Source: Pectinophora gossypiella
Taxonomy: Eukaryota > Arthropoda > Insecta > Lepidoptera > Gelechiidae
Length of the DNA: 64,000 bases
NCBI RefSeq assembly: GCF_024362695.1
Contig: NC_065425.1
Coordinates: 377,001 to 441,000, forward strand
Direction: 5' to 3'
Shown here: positions 20,301 through 35,300 of the stretch, piece by piece
Position numbering within the stretch: the stretch's first letter is position 1
Layout: every line of letters starts with the position of its first letter
Made by a program: the position numbers and the translations under genes
The notes under the pieces: generated by a model
Database searches by the model: none
What the model saw: the letters and a program-made list of their open reading frames with translations, nothing else
What the model was told of the DNA's origin: nothing

Positions 20301-23300
20301 TAAAATGTAAGGAAATGCGGAATGGAATGAGAATTTCGTAATTTAAAATGATGATGGTCAGAACGAAAGGCCAGTATGTGCAGAGTTTGTACTCTACTAC
20401 AGTGGTAACTCAGGTGGAAGGATCATAGCCGTGGTGTCCCAGTTGCATGATCGATAGCCATGAAATGCATTTTCGGATGTGACCTAACCTGTATTGGGCT
20501 GGTTTTCCCTTCGCGGGTTGGAACGTCAGACAGGCAGTCGCTTCTGTAAAAAACCGGACCTGTCAAATCTTCAGGTTGGGTAAGCGGACCCCTGTGAAAA
20601 ACGGGATAATGCTTGGGAGATAATGATGATGATCGAGAGCCATGGTAGGCCTGTTGAAAGTGATTTTCGAAACTGTTTTGGAATTTACGTTACATTTACG
20701 ATTCATCATTATCAGCCGTACGACGCCCACTGCTGGGCATAGGCCTCCCCTAAACATGCATACTAATGAAGGATAATATCGCGAGGATACTCGCTTTCCC
20801 GAGAAATACGTTTTCACGTTTCCTTCGCGGGTTGAAAGGTCAGTCAGGCAGTCGCTTCTGTAAAAAACCGGATCTGTATGCATCTACTGCTGAGTACAGG
20901 CTTCTCATTGGCGAAATGTTTATGGATCACACCATTTAAAATTACTTAAGGAAGGTACTTCCTGATTGATGGAAGACCAGGGGGGTCAAAATTGCCACAT
21001 CAAAGCAATTCATCTAAGAAAGCAATATTGCAATTTGACATTTGCGCATATAAAAGTAGGTAAGTGCGCAGTGCAAACAAATGTCATCATCATCAATTTA
21101 AGAGCCACGCTCTTGTCGGTGCAGCATTTTCCATGATACTTTTGTAGGGAAAAATAGGGCGGTGGTTTCCCTCTTGCCTTCCGCCCCGCAGTACTCTGTC
21201 TGACGCATGTGGGATTGCGCCCAGAGTAGTTTATTACAAAGCCATACTAGGACTCTTGTCCTCCGCCTCTGAATAATACACACAAATGTCAAATAGCAAT
21301 ATTGCTTTCTTAGATGAATTGCTTCGATGTGGCCATTTTAACCCCCCTGGTCTTCTATGCTGTTCTGGGAGCAAATAAAAAACATAGAACACGTTCAGCT
21401 GCTTGTCTTCCCGGGCATGTCGTAAAAACCGACAGAGGGATTGTGTCCTCTAACATGATGGACTAATGTTATGGGCGATAGGCTGATCCCTTATCACCAT
21501 AAGGTTCATCATATCCAGCTTACGACACCGTATCAACAGTGGCTGCAAGTTGTCTTTGATTGCTTGTGGCTCTGCCCACCCCATTAGGGATTACGGGCGT
21601 GAGTTTATGTATGTATGGCCATTTTAACCCCCCAGTGCCCACCAGTGGGTCATATGTGGGCTGTTTATGTTTTGTAGGTACCTAAACCTAATTACGTTAT
21701 CATGAACATACATATTCGCTACCTGATAACCTGCAGCCGCTTTTGGAATTTGTGTCTGGAGATAAAATAATGATGAACTGTACTTGACAGGTTAACAACC
21801 TGATAATTATAACACGTTTGATTTATAGGAGAAAATTGGTAATTGCCTTCCACATTGAACTGAATTAATTTATCATTCATAATTGCTTTATTGGCAAAGT
21901 AATGTGGAAGATATTTGTCATACAGATAAGTTCTGTTCCTTATTTCAAGTACACACAAGAATTCTTACGTTTCCAATTCTACCAAATATAATCCTCTCAC
22001 AAGACCTCATGCGCTGAGGTTCGCGCCCAACTGGGCCATCAGAGGGTAACCTTTTTAAAAGTCACATATTGCCTACAAATGTCTCACGTCAATAAAAATC
22101 CATATAAAAGTAGCTACTGGTGCTAATTCCTGTAAACACCATCTTATTTCATTTTAAGTTATATCTATCATTTTCTTATCCGCCGAAAAGGAAAGGGACG
22201 GGTAATCGACAGGCATACAATTTATGGAACACACGTCAATTTTAAGCACAAATCTAAAACAACCGTCTAAAAATTTTACATTGCCCAATAACCCGACAGC
22301 ATTATGTTGACATGATGTCAAACGGATTGCATACCAGCGAGATACGTTTTTTATTTGCCCGGGTTCATTCATTTACTAATTTTTCCTAAAATTAAGAGCT
22401 GTCAATCATCCGTCCCTTTCTTTTTCGCTGGATAAGTAAATGACAGGTATAACTTAAAGTAAAATTAGGAGGTGTCTGCTGGAATCGGGGCCATTTTCTA
22501 AGTAGGTATTCTTTTTTAGGTAGGCTATCGGGAACAATCGATCCTGACCCAGCTCCAAATAAAAACTCGTCTGTCCACTGTATGCCAATAACGCATTCTT
22601 ATTTCGGCCACACGATGCGCAGAGGTGATGACAGTTTAGAAAAACTGATTGTGGTTGGGAACACTGGCAAAAGATCGCGTGGTCGTTCACCAACTAGATG
22701 GAGCGATCAAGTGAAAGACTCGTCGTCATCCAAGCTCTACACAGTCGTAAGGGAAGCGCTTGACAGAAACTGGTGGACGCAGATCATCCGCTCCAAATGC
22801 AACCTTGGTGCTGACTGTGGCGGACCCAACTAGTTGGCCACCTAGTTCCGCTCACATGCAACAGATGGCGCCACATTCAATAATGCAGTCTTCAAGCGGT
22901 CGTGAAACGCGATATCGAAGTTTACACAGCAAAAGGCATATATACAACTTCCAACACAACACTAGGGATCGTCGATCCCTAGTCACACTACCAACTTGTG
23001 GCTAGTGGGACCGACCCAAGAGAGAGATCAAGAACGGTGCACGAACAGGCTGGGGAAGAGAGGAAGAAAACGAGAGAGGCTTTTACCCTGCAGTGGGGCA
23101 CAGATGGCTGTTAATAATAACAATAGGTACATTAATTCTACCGCCGACAGTTTACAAAACAAACAACACAACTACCGGTTCAATAAAGCGTTAAAATCTG
23201 AGAGAACAAACTCCTAGGGTCCGTATGGGGCGCTAACAGCAGGTGGGGCGCAAAAATTTATGCGTCCCGCCTCCAGAGGGGTGGGGGCGATAAATAATGT

Positions 23301-26300
23301 TTTCATTAGCGGCCGACTATAAATTAACCCTGTGGTGAGGTGCGGGTCCGCGTACGGGGTACACACGGGCGGGTGGACCGCGAAAGTGCGCGGTGAAACG
23401 CTCGCCGATTAAAGTAACATAAAATAAACCGCTCACGACTATATCCCAATGGGGTAGTCAAAGGTACATCCACAAGATGAACTAAGTACCCACACCTCAC
23501 CGATCAACATGATAGGTGGTGAGCCGTATCCTCGCATATAATGGTCGATACCAACTGTCTAGTCAACTGAAGCTCAAAGTGTTGATTGGTTTTAGAGGAA
23601 TTATGATGACTGTGATCCCTCTTATCAAAGTCTGATCCTTAGTTTGGTTAGGACATTACAGGCTGATCACCTGATTCACCGAAAGTAAGATTATCCGTGC
23701 TTCGGAAGGCACGTTATGCCGTTGGTCCCGGTTATTACTTACTTATAAGTACGTAGTCGTTACATGAGCCATGTCAGGGGCCTTTGGCGGCTCAATAATA
23801 ACCCTGACACCAGGGTTGATGAGGTTGGTAATCCACCTCACAACCCACACGATAGAAGTAGAAAGTCTGAAGATCTCTTATTCTGGCTTTTCTTTAAAAC
23901 ATGGATTTGAAAATATTAAAGCCCCGGCTTTAAAATTGGGTTACCAAATTATATTTCGTCAAATCACTTTATGTCAGTTATTGTTCGCGAGAGTTTAGAA
24001 AACCGCCCGTCTACAAATCGAAAAAACTAGACGGCAGCGGTACAATTTCCCAAGTCAAAGATTACTTACACTTGGTGACCCCAAACCTGGTACCTCTGAA
24101 CTTTAATTAAATACACTGCGCCACTCAATGCTTTTTTAATCCAGAAATCAAAATCATTTATTCAACGTAATTATCATGGATACCAACCCGCAGTGGAGCA
24201 GCGTGGTGGAGTATGCTCCATACCCCCTCCGGTTGATTGAGGGGAGGCCTGTGCACGTATATAGGCAGTTTATGTTAATTATCATGCATAAACTTGTTGA
24301 AGGTCAATGTAACATTTTTGATGTTACGTCATTTCGCAACGTGTTATGGCTGAGGAGAAGAAATGACAAGAAACTGCAACAGCAACACATTTTTTAAAAA
24401 CCAATGAGGTTATACATTACAAGTTGCTTAATAACTAGAGGAACATATTCAAAACCAGACATGTTTATCATTTAGGTAGTCATTAATCTTATAATATGCT
24501 TTTTTACATAAAGTAAGCTTCACATGAGCTTTAAATTTATTTTCTGACAAATTTAAAATATTATCTGGTATTTTATTGTAAAAAATTAGTTGTAAGTAAG
24601 TAAGTTGTTTTATTGCTGGGCATAGTTCTCCCCTCAATCAATCGGAGGAGGCATGGAGCATATTCCATCACGCTGCTCCACAGCGGGATGGTGGTAATAG
24701 GTAAGAGCCGGGACCAACGGCTTAACGTGCCCTCCGAAGCACGGAATCATCTTACTTTTTCGGACAATCACTTGATTCTAGTCTGCAATGTCCTTAGCAA
24801 ACAAAAGGGAATCTAACTTGGACCTCCAGATCATGAGCCTAATGCTCTAACTACGGGACCACAGCGGCTGTTCTCATAATTACAGATAGAAAATCTATAC
24901 TTGACGTACTTATGCTATAATGTATTGGAAATTAGCAGAGACAAACTTATTGTTAATATTCAGTGAACGATGTGGAATGATTATAATACATATAGCATCA
25001 CGCCTGTGTCCCTGAAGGGGTTGGCAGAGGTGTACAGTAATAAGGGGCGAGCCTTCGGCTTTCGTCCTTCATTATGCGCACTGCTAGGGAGTGGAATTCT
25101 CTGCCGTCTTCTGTATTTCCGAATGCATATAACCCGGGTGCTTTCAAGGCCAGAGTGAACAGGCACCTTCTGGGCGAGCTCGCTCCATCTTAGGCCTCGT
25201 CAATGCTTTCGGGCAAGTCTGGGGCCAAGAGCAAACCCATCAAAGGTAAAAAAAAAGCTGCAAGCATTAAACGACTCTCATAAACATAATCTAATCAGTC
25301 TATATATGTAGATATGTGTCTATGTATGTGTCTATGTATGCAGTGTATGTATGTAGTATGTGGATATGGGGCGTACTACACCACGCTGATTCATTAACAG
25401 ACTCAATTTAAATCGACCTGACCGGGGAACCGAACCCGGGACTTCTGGTTTGGCAATCGTGGTGTCACCTTTACACCGCAGAGGTCACTATACCTGTATC
25501 TTTAATTAAATGAACGGGAACTTACAGCATTACTCCATTAAGAGTATTACGTAATTTCGCCGAGTTTGAAACAAAACTCTGCCTTGATTTAATATTATGA
25601 AGTTGGTTCAAGTGAAACCATTATGCTAATTTTAGGGCCGAGGATGTTATACCCCGGCCGGGTGAGCGCCCTCGGGGTCTCCATTTGTCCGGTCAAGTAG
25701 TGGATAGCGTCTGTAATTAATGCTTTCAACGGCTTACCATCTCAGAAATGTCTTAAAGTAAACCATTATGATAAGCATCTGGGTAGCAAATTCGAAAATC
25801 ATTGGTTTAGGCATTTTCGGAGGTATGTGACATAACCTGTATTGAGCTGGTTTTCTCTTCGCGGTTTTTAAAGGTCAGATAGGCAGTCGCTTGTGTAAAA
25901 AACCGGACCTGTCAAATCTTCAGGTTAGGTAAGCGGACCCTTTGAAAAACGGGATAAAAATGAAAAATGCTAGGGAGATGATGATGATTGGATTAGGCCC
26001 GTGCTGGGATTTGAACCTGCGACCTTACAATGACAGTCAACCGTTCTTACAACTGTGTTACCACGGCTTCATAGAATTTCGTTCTATGTCTAAAAGTTAA
26101 TATTACGTATTATAGTATGAAATTCTAACGACCAATAAAATAACGGCCTCTGTGGTCCAGTGGTTGAGCGTTGGGCTCACGAACCGGAGGCCCCGGGTTC
26201 GAATCCCGGTGGGGACATATCACAAAAACCACTTTGTGTTCCTAGTTTGGTTAAGACATTACATGCTGATCACCTGATTGTCCAACAGTAAGATGATCCG

Positions 26301-29300
26301 TGCTTCGGAAGGCACGTTAAGCCGTTGGTCCCGGTTACTACTTACTGATGTTAGTATGTAGTCGTTACATGAGCCATGTTAGGGGCCTTTGGCGGCTCAG
26401 TAATAACCCTGATATCAGGGTTGATGAGGTTGGTATTCCACCTCACAACCCACACGATAAGAAGATGGAATAAAATAGGTATAGTCATATCAATTTAACT
26501 TTAATGAACCCTTTATGTAAATGCGAAGTAGTTAGATAAACACTTTCACGAACGGAGTGTTTAGTTTGAGCACCACTGGATATCGGAATTCCATTTAACT
26601 TAGTCATATGCGTCTGAATACTTTGAATTGAAAATGTGGTGTAGGTACCTACATATGTAACTAAGTGACTGTAATCCCTTGGGTATCCAGCCACAAGTGG
26701 GTACAAGCCACTTTAAGAATAGCTGATACATTTCATAAATATTTTGGTTTCATACAACTCCGGCCCCAGGGGGGACAGAGTCATCTTCTCTGCCCTACAC
26801 TGGGGAAATTCCTATGCGGAGGTGGGCGCCTCTTACTTCAGTAGGCCAGAGTGAGATGGTGGCTATGTTCGAATAGGGACCCAGACCTACGGGGTATAAC
26901 GTAGACTTGCCCAGGAATACGGGTGAAGACCTTAACGGTTGCAGAGGCGTAGATGGGAGCCATCGGTACGGCAATGCAGGTTGGAGGGGCAAGTCACTGG
27001 GACTGTAACCTGGAACCTGATAAAGGGTAGCAGTGTCAGTACTATTCAGAGGCGGAGGACAGGAGTCCTAGTATGGATTTGTAATAGATTACTCTGGGCG
27101 CCATCCCACTTGCGTCAGACAGAGTATGGGGCGGAAGGCAAGAGGGAAACCACTGCCCTATTTTTCTCTAAAAAGTATCATGGAAAAATGCTGCACCGAC
27201 AAGAGCGTGGCTCTTAAATTGTTGATGATGATGATGATAGAACGGTAACTCTCCGCTCCCCACCAGCGTCTCAGTTAGGTTTACCCCAACATAGTTTAGA
27301 CTTGAATCGTATGACGTCAGACGTCCCACACACAGATGCGCGTGTGCGATAATGTCAATGTGTAGTGTCTGTGTAAAACGAGGTTGTTTGTACGAACATC
27401 GCCGCGACTTGTGCTGAGTGAGGCCCTTTATCTCAGGACGTCCACCACTACCTTATGATCATTCTAATGAACATCCTTTATGCTTTTTGTAATTGTTTTG
27501 TGATTTTTTTTAAGTGATGTTATTGTCTTGTTTTTGTGGTGTCCTTTTATAATAAATAATTTCTATTCTATAAGTATCCGGGGTATGCCAATTGACAGCG
27601 ACCATCACTGTCTCGTTTGCTTTTAACTTTTTTTTTTTTTTGACGTGACTTGTTGTAGTTTTGCCGCAGATGGCATTAACTACTTGGCCGGACAAATGGG
27701 GACTGAAGGCTCTCACCCGGTACAACGTTTAAGACAACAGGCCTGAGGGTGCCCAGTTGGGCGCGAACCTCGGCTCAGGGCGTCGTCTGAGAGGAAGAAT
27801 ATTGAAAGGATTAATCGACCCTAGTGGGTCGATAGCGATAACCGCTGAATGAGGGAAATCGTCGACCACGCCGGCGGGGTCGGTATCGGGGGTATGCTTT
27901 TAACAGAAGTGTGTTTGCGCATCTACTTGTGTAACAAGCGACTTAAACAACAACATTATCTCTTGATTATGATACACATCTGGCTAAGTTTTCTAAGTTA
28001 AAAACTATGGCGAAATTTTGTGTAAATGAAATTGCATGATATTGTGGTTTCATTTACCTCAAATCAATGTTTCTAGTAATCTATCGTACAAGAAGATAAA
28101 CATTGCTCGTTCGTTATCCCTGTTATCATTGCTTAACAAAACAAAAGCGAGTGGTAAGCGATCCGGTAAGATGCGCGGGCGCGAGTGTGAACGGACAAAT
28201 AGGACCAATTACTGGGGTCGTGTCCGACCCGGACGACGCAGTATAGATAAGACGGGCAGTAATCTCTCTCTCTTTCTCTCTTTATTTAAGAGCTGAGCTC
28301 TTGTCGCTGGGGTATTTTCATTCCTCTCTTCTTCCCGCCAAATCCTTCACCTCCTGATACGACACGACCTGCACCTTCTCATTTATGTGTTTCATAAATT
28401 TTCTCCTAGGTCTACCTCTTCCTCTCTTCCCTTCAATTTTTCCTTCTATGATGTTTGTCATAACTGAATCGTGTCGTATCAGGTGGCCAATCATATTTCC
28501 TCCGGTTTTCTATAATCTTTCCAGCACTTTTTCATTTGACACCATTTCAGTCCAGCTTATACCCTCCATCCTTCGCCAACACCACATCTCAAACGCTTCC
28601 AACCTCTCTCTGTCTCTCTGTGCCATAGTCCACGTTTCATTTCCATAGAGTGCAATACTCTAGCGTCACTATTTATTATACTTCCAAGATTACGGGCAGT
28701 AATACAAGTAACATTATCAACTTCTATCGCGTGTGTCGTGTGTGCCGGTGTACCCCATTTGGAAGCATGGGCCTAAACCAATGATTTCGAATTTGTTTTC
28801 GAATTCATATTTAGCTCAAAAATGATTATCACATGGTAAAGGAAAACATCTTGCATGTATCGGGCCGCTTTTCCCTTCGCGGATTGGAAGGCCAGACAGG
28901 CAGTGGCTTCTGTAAATAAACCGGACCTGTTAAATCTTCAGGTTAGGTAAACGGATCCTGAGAGACGACATAACGGGATGGAGTTGTGAGGTCGATGACT
29001 AACCTCAACAACCCTAGTGTCAAGGTTTTAACCCGTCAAACGCCCCAAAGACTGGGCTCATGTAACGACTACAAAACTTCCAATTGTAAGTAGTAACCGG
29101 GACTAACGGAAGAACGTGTCATCTTACTTTTTCGGATAATAAGGTGACTCAGAGTGATTGTCCTAGCCAAACAAATGACAGTATCATAAAGTGATATTAA
29201 CAATATCAAGCATCTTAACCTAATGTATACTTGCTTGCCTTCTACGAATTTTCTTTATTGCTAAGCTACGATACTGTTGCTATATACGTGTGCTATGTCG

Positions 29301-32300
29301 GACATCTTGTAATTCGCAAGGGACTTCACTAGTTTACTTAGTGTATAGTGACCAATATTTAATCACATTTGCAGCGAATTTATGATAGTTACTTCGACTC
29401 ATTTTATTCGTGTACCTAAACATAAAATTAATTTAATACTAGGTTTAGAACGGTAACATTCCATCCGAGCTTACCGTGCGCGGTCCCATAGACCCGCGGA
29501 GTTTCATCTTTTTTTTATCGTGTGGGCTGTGAGGTGGAATACCAACCTTATTAACCTTGGTGTCAGGGTTATTACTGAGCCACCAAAGGCCCTTGACATG
29601 GCCTATGTAACGATTACATACTTACACCAGTAAGTAGTAACCGGGACCACCGGCTTAACGTGCCTTCCAAAGCACGAACGTTTAAACGTGTTTTTTTTAC
29701 TTATTTTTAACTTATCGTACATTTGCCATAAATGGCATTTAACTACTTGGTCGGACAAATGGGGAGCGCTGAGGGCTCTCACCCGGTACAAAATTTAAGA
29801 CAGGCCTGGTATTATACTGTGAAATGGTCACCCTACCTCTGTATCTCGTGACGACGCTGACTTGGCAAGTAAGTTGGTCCAACAAGCAACAAGCTCCATT
29901 GACATAGTAACTTGCTTCCTTAAGATGACAATAGGGTCGCGTTGAATCGCATACTCACCTGTTTTCGTTTTGGTCGAGGCTACGATTTCCCCTTATATTT
30001 AATACTTACCACCGATGTATGAAGCGTGATTAAAATTGTGTTTTGAACTGTAGAAGCAAATGACAGACATGACGTCAAGCCACTCGCCGTAAAAAGACTC
30101 GCCGTAAATAGACTCGCCGTAAAAAGACTCGCCGTAAAGAGACTCGCCTTAAAGAGACTCGCCGTAGAGAGACTCGCCGTAGAGAGACTCGCCGTAGAGA
30201 GACTCTCCGTAGAGAGACTCGCCGTAGAGAGACTCGCCGTAGAGAGACTCGCCGTAGAGAGACTCGCCGTAGAGAGACTCGCCGTAGAGAGACTCGCCGT
30301 AGAGAGACTCGCCGTAGAGAGATTCGCCGTAAAAATACGCGCCGTAAAGAGACACGTCGTAGCGGGAATCGCCGTCCGGGGAGACGCTGTCAACTAAATA
30401 ATTTGCATAGGTCGCACAGGTAAGAATGAGATTTTTGTACGGAGTGTCATTCTTACAGTGTGCCTTCTAACGCGTAAGTGTGAGCGAGATGCAATCAGCG
30501 AGCTCATTCTTACTCCTTAGCACCTTACAGCCATTTAATACTTCTGATCATACCCCTTGCATTATTTAGTTTTTCACAGGATTCGCTTACCTAAACTGAC
30601 GATTTGACTGGTCCAGTTTTTACAGAAGCGAAATCCGCGAAGGGAAAACATACCTCCGAAAATGCATTTCTCGGGAACGTCGGTTTCCTCGCGATGTTTT
30701 CCTTCATCGCTGAGCATGTGATAACCATTTATGATCCAAAAATGAATTCGAAAACAAATTCGATAATCATTGGTTTAGACCTTTGCTGAATTCCAACCTG
30801 CGCTGCGAGTTCAAAGTGAGAGGCATTTAATACTACTGATAAATAATAATAACGTATAATTATAATGGGTAAGTTTGGCGCCCGATTTGAGTTGGCGGAG
30901 AATTTATTACCTTTCTGTGCGTAGTAATATTCTTTATTCTATGCTGGAATGCCACTGTTTAGGCTTTGGTAGCACTAACTGCACTGCTGGCCCGTTTTAT
31001 AGTGCATTTGCAAGTGTTCTCCCGTGACACCTGCAAAGAGAATTTACTGCTACTATCACTAATTCTACACCACCGCACGGAAATAAAACAAAAACGTGAC
31101 CAAACGAAAATTGCTTCATTTCACATGCGGAACAAAATTGAAAATCCGAAGGTATGAAATTCAAAATTGCCATTGTTAGTACTTTCGGGTGTGGTTTTGG
31201 AACAAACTTCGCAGATTGTATGCGCATTGCAGTTGTTAGGTTAAGTTGGTGCATCAGTATTTGTTCTACGTCCATGTATTACGCTGACGTGTCGCTATTT
31301 GCGGACCTCAGAACCCCGGATTCGAATCCCGGTTAGGACTTATAACAAAAATCACTTTGTGATCCCTAGTTTGGTTAGGACATTACAGCCTAATCACCTG
31401 ATTGTCCGAAAGTAAGATGACTCCGTGCTTTTGAAAGCACATTAAGCCGTTGGTCCCGGTTAATATTTACTGATGTAAGTATGTAGTCGTTACATGAGGC
31501 ATATCAGGGGCCTTTGGCAGCTCAATAATAATCCTGACACCAGGATTGATGAGATTGGTCATGCTCCTCACAAGCCACACGATAGAAGAATCTTCACTAT
31601 AGCCTTGAAGACTTGAGTTGAAAAAACAGCCGACGGCAGGTAGTTCAAAACCTTCGCTGTTTGCATCAAAAGGAAGAGGCAAAACATTGTGTGCGGATTG
31701 GTGGTATATCCACAACATAAGGATGGAATGCCTGCCGATGCCTAGTTGTCCGTAGATGGAATGGATTGGGTGGAATTTTCTCGTGAAGTTCCCGCGCACT
31801 CTCATCGAAGTGTATCCCATAAAAGACTGACAGACAAGCTAGACAGGTTGCGAGAAGATGCAGTAGTTTCAGGTGGATAAGACGTTCGGTTCGACAAAAA
31901 TATACGTATAATCTATGTAGATACATTGTTTTAAGTTTACGCGGTTATTGGCCCCGATTCCTGGAGACACCGCCTAATTTTATTTTAAGTTATATCCGTC
32001 ATTTTCATATCCGTCGAAAAGGAAAGGGACGGATGATTCACAGCTCTTAATTTTAGGAAGAATGAGTAAATGAATGTGTCGGGTTATTGACTGATGTAAA
32101 ATTTTTAGACGGTTGGTTTAGATTTGTGCTTAAAATTGACGTGTGTTCCATAAATTTTATGCTTGTCGATTACCCGTCCCTTTCCTTTTCGGCGGATAAG
32201 AAAATGACAGATATAACTTAAAATAAAATTAGATGGTATTTACAGGAATTAGCACCATTGGCCCCGATTCCTGCAGACACCGCCTAATTTTATTTTAGGT

Positions 32301-35300
32301 TATATCCGTCATTTTCGTATCCGTCGAAAAGGAAAGGGACGGATGATTCACAGCTCTTAATTTTAGGAAGAATGAGTAAATTAATGTGTCGGGTTATTGA
32401 CTGACGTAAAATTTTTAGACGGTTGGTTTAGATTTGTGCTTAAAATTGACGTGTGTTCCATAAATTTTATGCTTGTCGATTACCCGTCCCTTTCCTTTTC
32501 GGCGGATAAGAAAAGGACAGATATAACTTAAAATAAAATTAGATGGTATTTACAGGAATTAGCACCATTATCATAATTAAAACACATAAGTCTCATATCC
32601 CTATTTAAACGCGGTAAGAACTCGTTATTATGTGTTTTAATTAATCTATGTAGATATTGAATTCAAAGTCTAACTGTCTTGCCAATTGACACATCAAGAC
32701 GATAAGTCCTACATCACGCCTTAACACTTCCAAGAATACAACGTGTCATACTATTATGAATGGTCAATGTCCGTGAAAGTGTTAATAGTCAGGGAGTTTT
32801 AACCAGGGCAGTTTGATGATATGAATTTCTTTCTTTCGGATTTTAGACTTTTGGATTCACTAAAGTAATATTTATGTAAAAATATTCGTGTGTGCGCTTG
32901 CAAAGTGCGTGTTATAAATGGGGGTTCCGGATCACGTGAATATATTCAGTAATATCGATTCGATAGAGTTACGCATAGTGTGAGTAGACCATAAAGCAAG
33001 TGTACACGCGCGATATGAATGTGTAAGTTTATAAATTGTTGGGACGCAAGGGTGCGGATTATATGCGGAAAACAGAACGTGTAGCGAAATACGGATCTCT
33101 TTGGATGAAATGATTACAATACATAACATAGCATAACTATAGACTCGAAGCCGAAGGATATACGATCCGCAATATACGATCCCGCCGACCCGATTACTCT
33201 AGCCATAGAGACAGCCAATCAGCTCGCGACACCAAACACTTCAGGACCCTGATACCGACCCCGCCGGCGTGGTCGACGATTTCCCTCAATCAGCGCTTAT
33301 CGCTACCGCCCCACTAGGGTCGATGAATTCTTTCAATTATTTTCCCTCTCAGACGACGCCCTGAGCCGAGGTTCGCGCCCAACTGGGCATCCTCAGGCCT
33401 GTTGTCTTAAACGTTGTACCGGGTGAGAACCTTCAGCGCTCCCCATTTATCCAGCCAAGTAGTTAATGCCATCTGCGGCGAATCTACAATAAGTCACGTC
33501 AAAAAAAAAATAGACTCGAAGGGGTAGGCATAGGTGTATCGAACTCAAACTCAAATATATCTCTAACACTTGTAACAGATTGCACTTTGAATCGTCAATG
33601 GCCCCGATTCCTGCAGACACCGCCTAATTTTATTTTAAGTTATATCCGTCATTTTCATATCCGTCGAAAAGGAAAGGGACGGATGATTCACAGCTCTTAA
33701 TTTTAGGAAGAATGAGTAAATGAATGAATAACCCGGGCGAATCAAAAGGTACGTCGCTGGTATGCAATCCGTTTGACGTGCTGTCTACTTAACTGTGTCG
33801 GTTATTGACGGACGTAAAATTTTTAGACGGTTGGTTTAGATTTGTGCTTAAAATTGACGTGTGTTCCATAAATTTTATGCTTGTCGATTACCCGTCCCTT
33901 TCCTTTTCGGCGGATAAGAAAATGACAGATATAACTTAAAATAAAATTAGATGGTATTTACAGGAATTAGCACCAATGTTTACATAAATATGTCTTTTGT
34001 GGAACGTCTCATTCGCCTAAAACTACTGAAGCTTCTCTGCGAGAGACGCTGCGACAAAAACCTCGGCACAGGGCCCTAGACGTTTTAAAAAAATATAATT
34101 ATCATTATAAAATTTAGTCATTCGACTGCCTAATATCAGTTCCCAGATAATTAATCCCATACATTCATATCTTCTAAATAGTCACTAACCTTATAATATT
34201 TTTAACAAAGTTTTTGTTTAGGTAATTATACGTCCTGTTTCAAAATTATTCTAAGGTAAATTCTGAATGTCAATGAGAATCTTATTTTAAAAATGTATAT
34301 TTCCCCTTAAAATAATATATTATTGGGTATTAATTAATTTGCACGATGTTCTTACGAGGTGAAGGTTACCCTGTTCAAAAGCTATTGCCAGAGTTTATAC
34401 ACGTGCAACCTTTGGAGCAATTACACCAAAAAGACCTTCAGTGCTCTGCGCGTTCAATATAATAACGCCTTCAGGGGGTTGTTGGGGCTGCCCTGGCGCT
34501 GCAGTGCCTCGGGGATGTTCGCCTCCTGGAGCACTGATGGCTTCCAGGCTGTTCTACGCAAGCGTGTGGCTTCTCTGTGGGAGCGAGTGCGGGGCAGCAG
34601 CAACAGTCTCCTGAAGGTGGTCTCACAAAGGATGGACAGTCCCATCCTCACTCACTGGATGTACATGCATGTGACATCCAATGAAAATTATAAATTTTAC
34701 TAACTTAGATATAATCTTCTATTACTAACAAAATATGGATAAATATCTGAAATAAATATTTCATTCATTCATTAATTTTATTAACTATGTGCCGGTCACT
34801 ATTTTTTACAAACAATTTATAATATATATTCTGATGCCAAAGTTAAACTACTAATATTTTTTTATTTTTTATTTATATATTATATTTCTTCTACGTTGTT
34901 ATTTATAAATAAATATAAATATTAAATAAATATATTCTGTATTAAATTCTAAATAAAATATTTACATTTAAATAAACAAATAAATATAATCTTCACTTAC
35001 AAATAAATGAAAATAGTATTTTAACTTAATATAATATAATAATATACACTTCTCATCAAAAAAATCGAAACACTTCCGTTTTCATTGTTTCTGTCCGAAT
35101 TTAACACAAAAAAGAATTCATACGATGAAAAAAAATACATAAATGTATAGCTGGCAGTTTGGCCATTACAGTAATAAGCGAAAATTCTAAATTCAAAATT
35201 AGAATTTCATTTGTTTATCTTATAAACGAAATGAATCACTGTTTTGAGACAAATGTGTGTTTAGGGTTGGAGTACATTTAGCGTTTAAAAACAAAAAATT

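Noticed and set aside
26143..26220. Functional tRNA gene
   Set aside because: The tRNA-like part runs on into SINE linker and tail, and the same arrangement is dispersed across the window. The same holds for 17645-17715 and 51978-52050.
30082..30380. CRISPR-like array
   Set aside because: Direct 15-bp tandem units without spacers; a eukaryotic minisatellite.
34359..34703. Host gene exon
   Set aside because: The translation is the recurrent LINE polymerase C-terminus and is followed by a short-repeat LINE tail.
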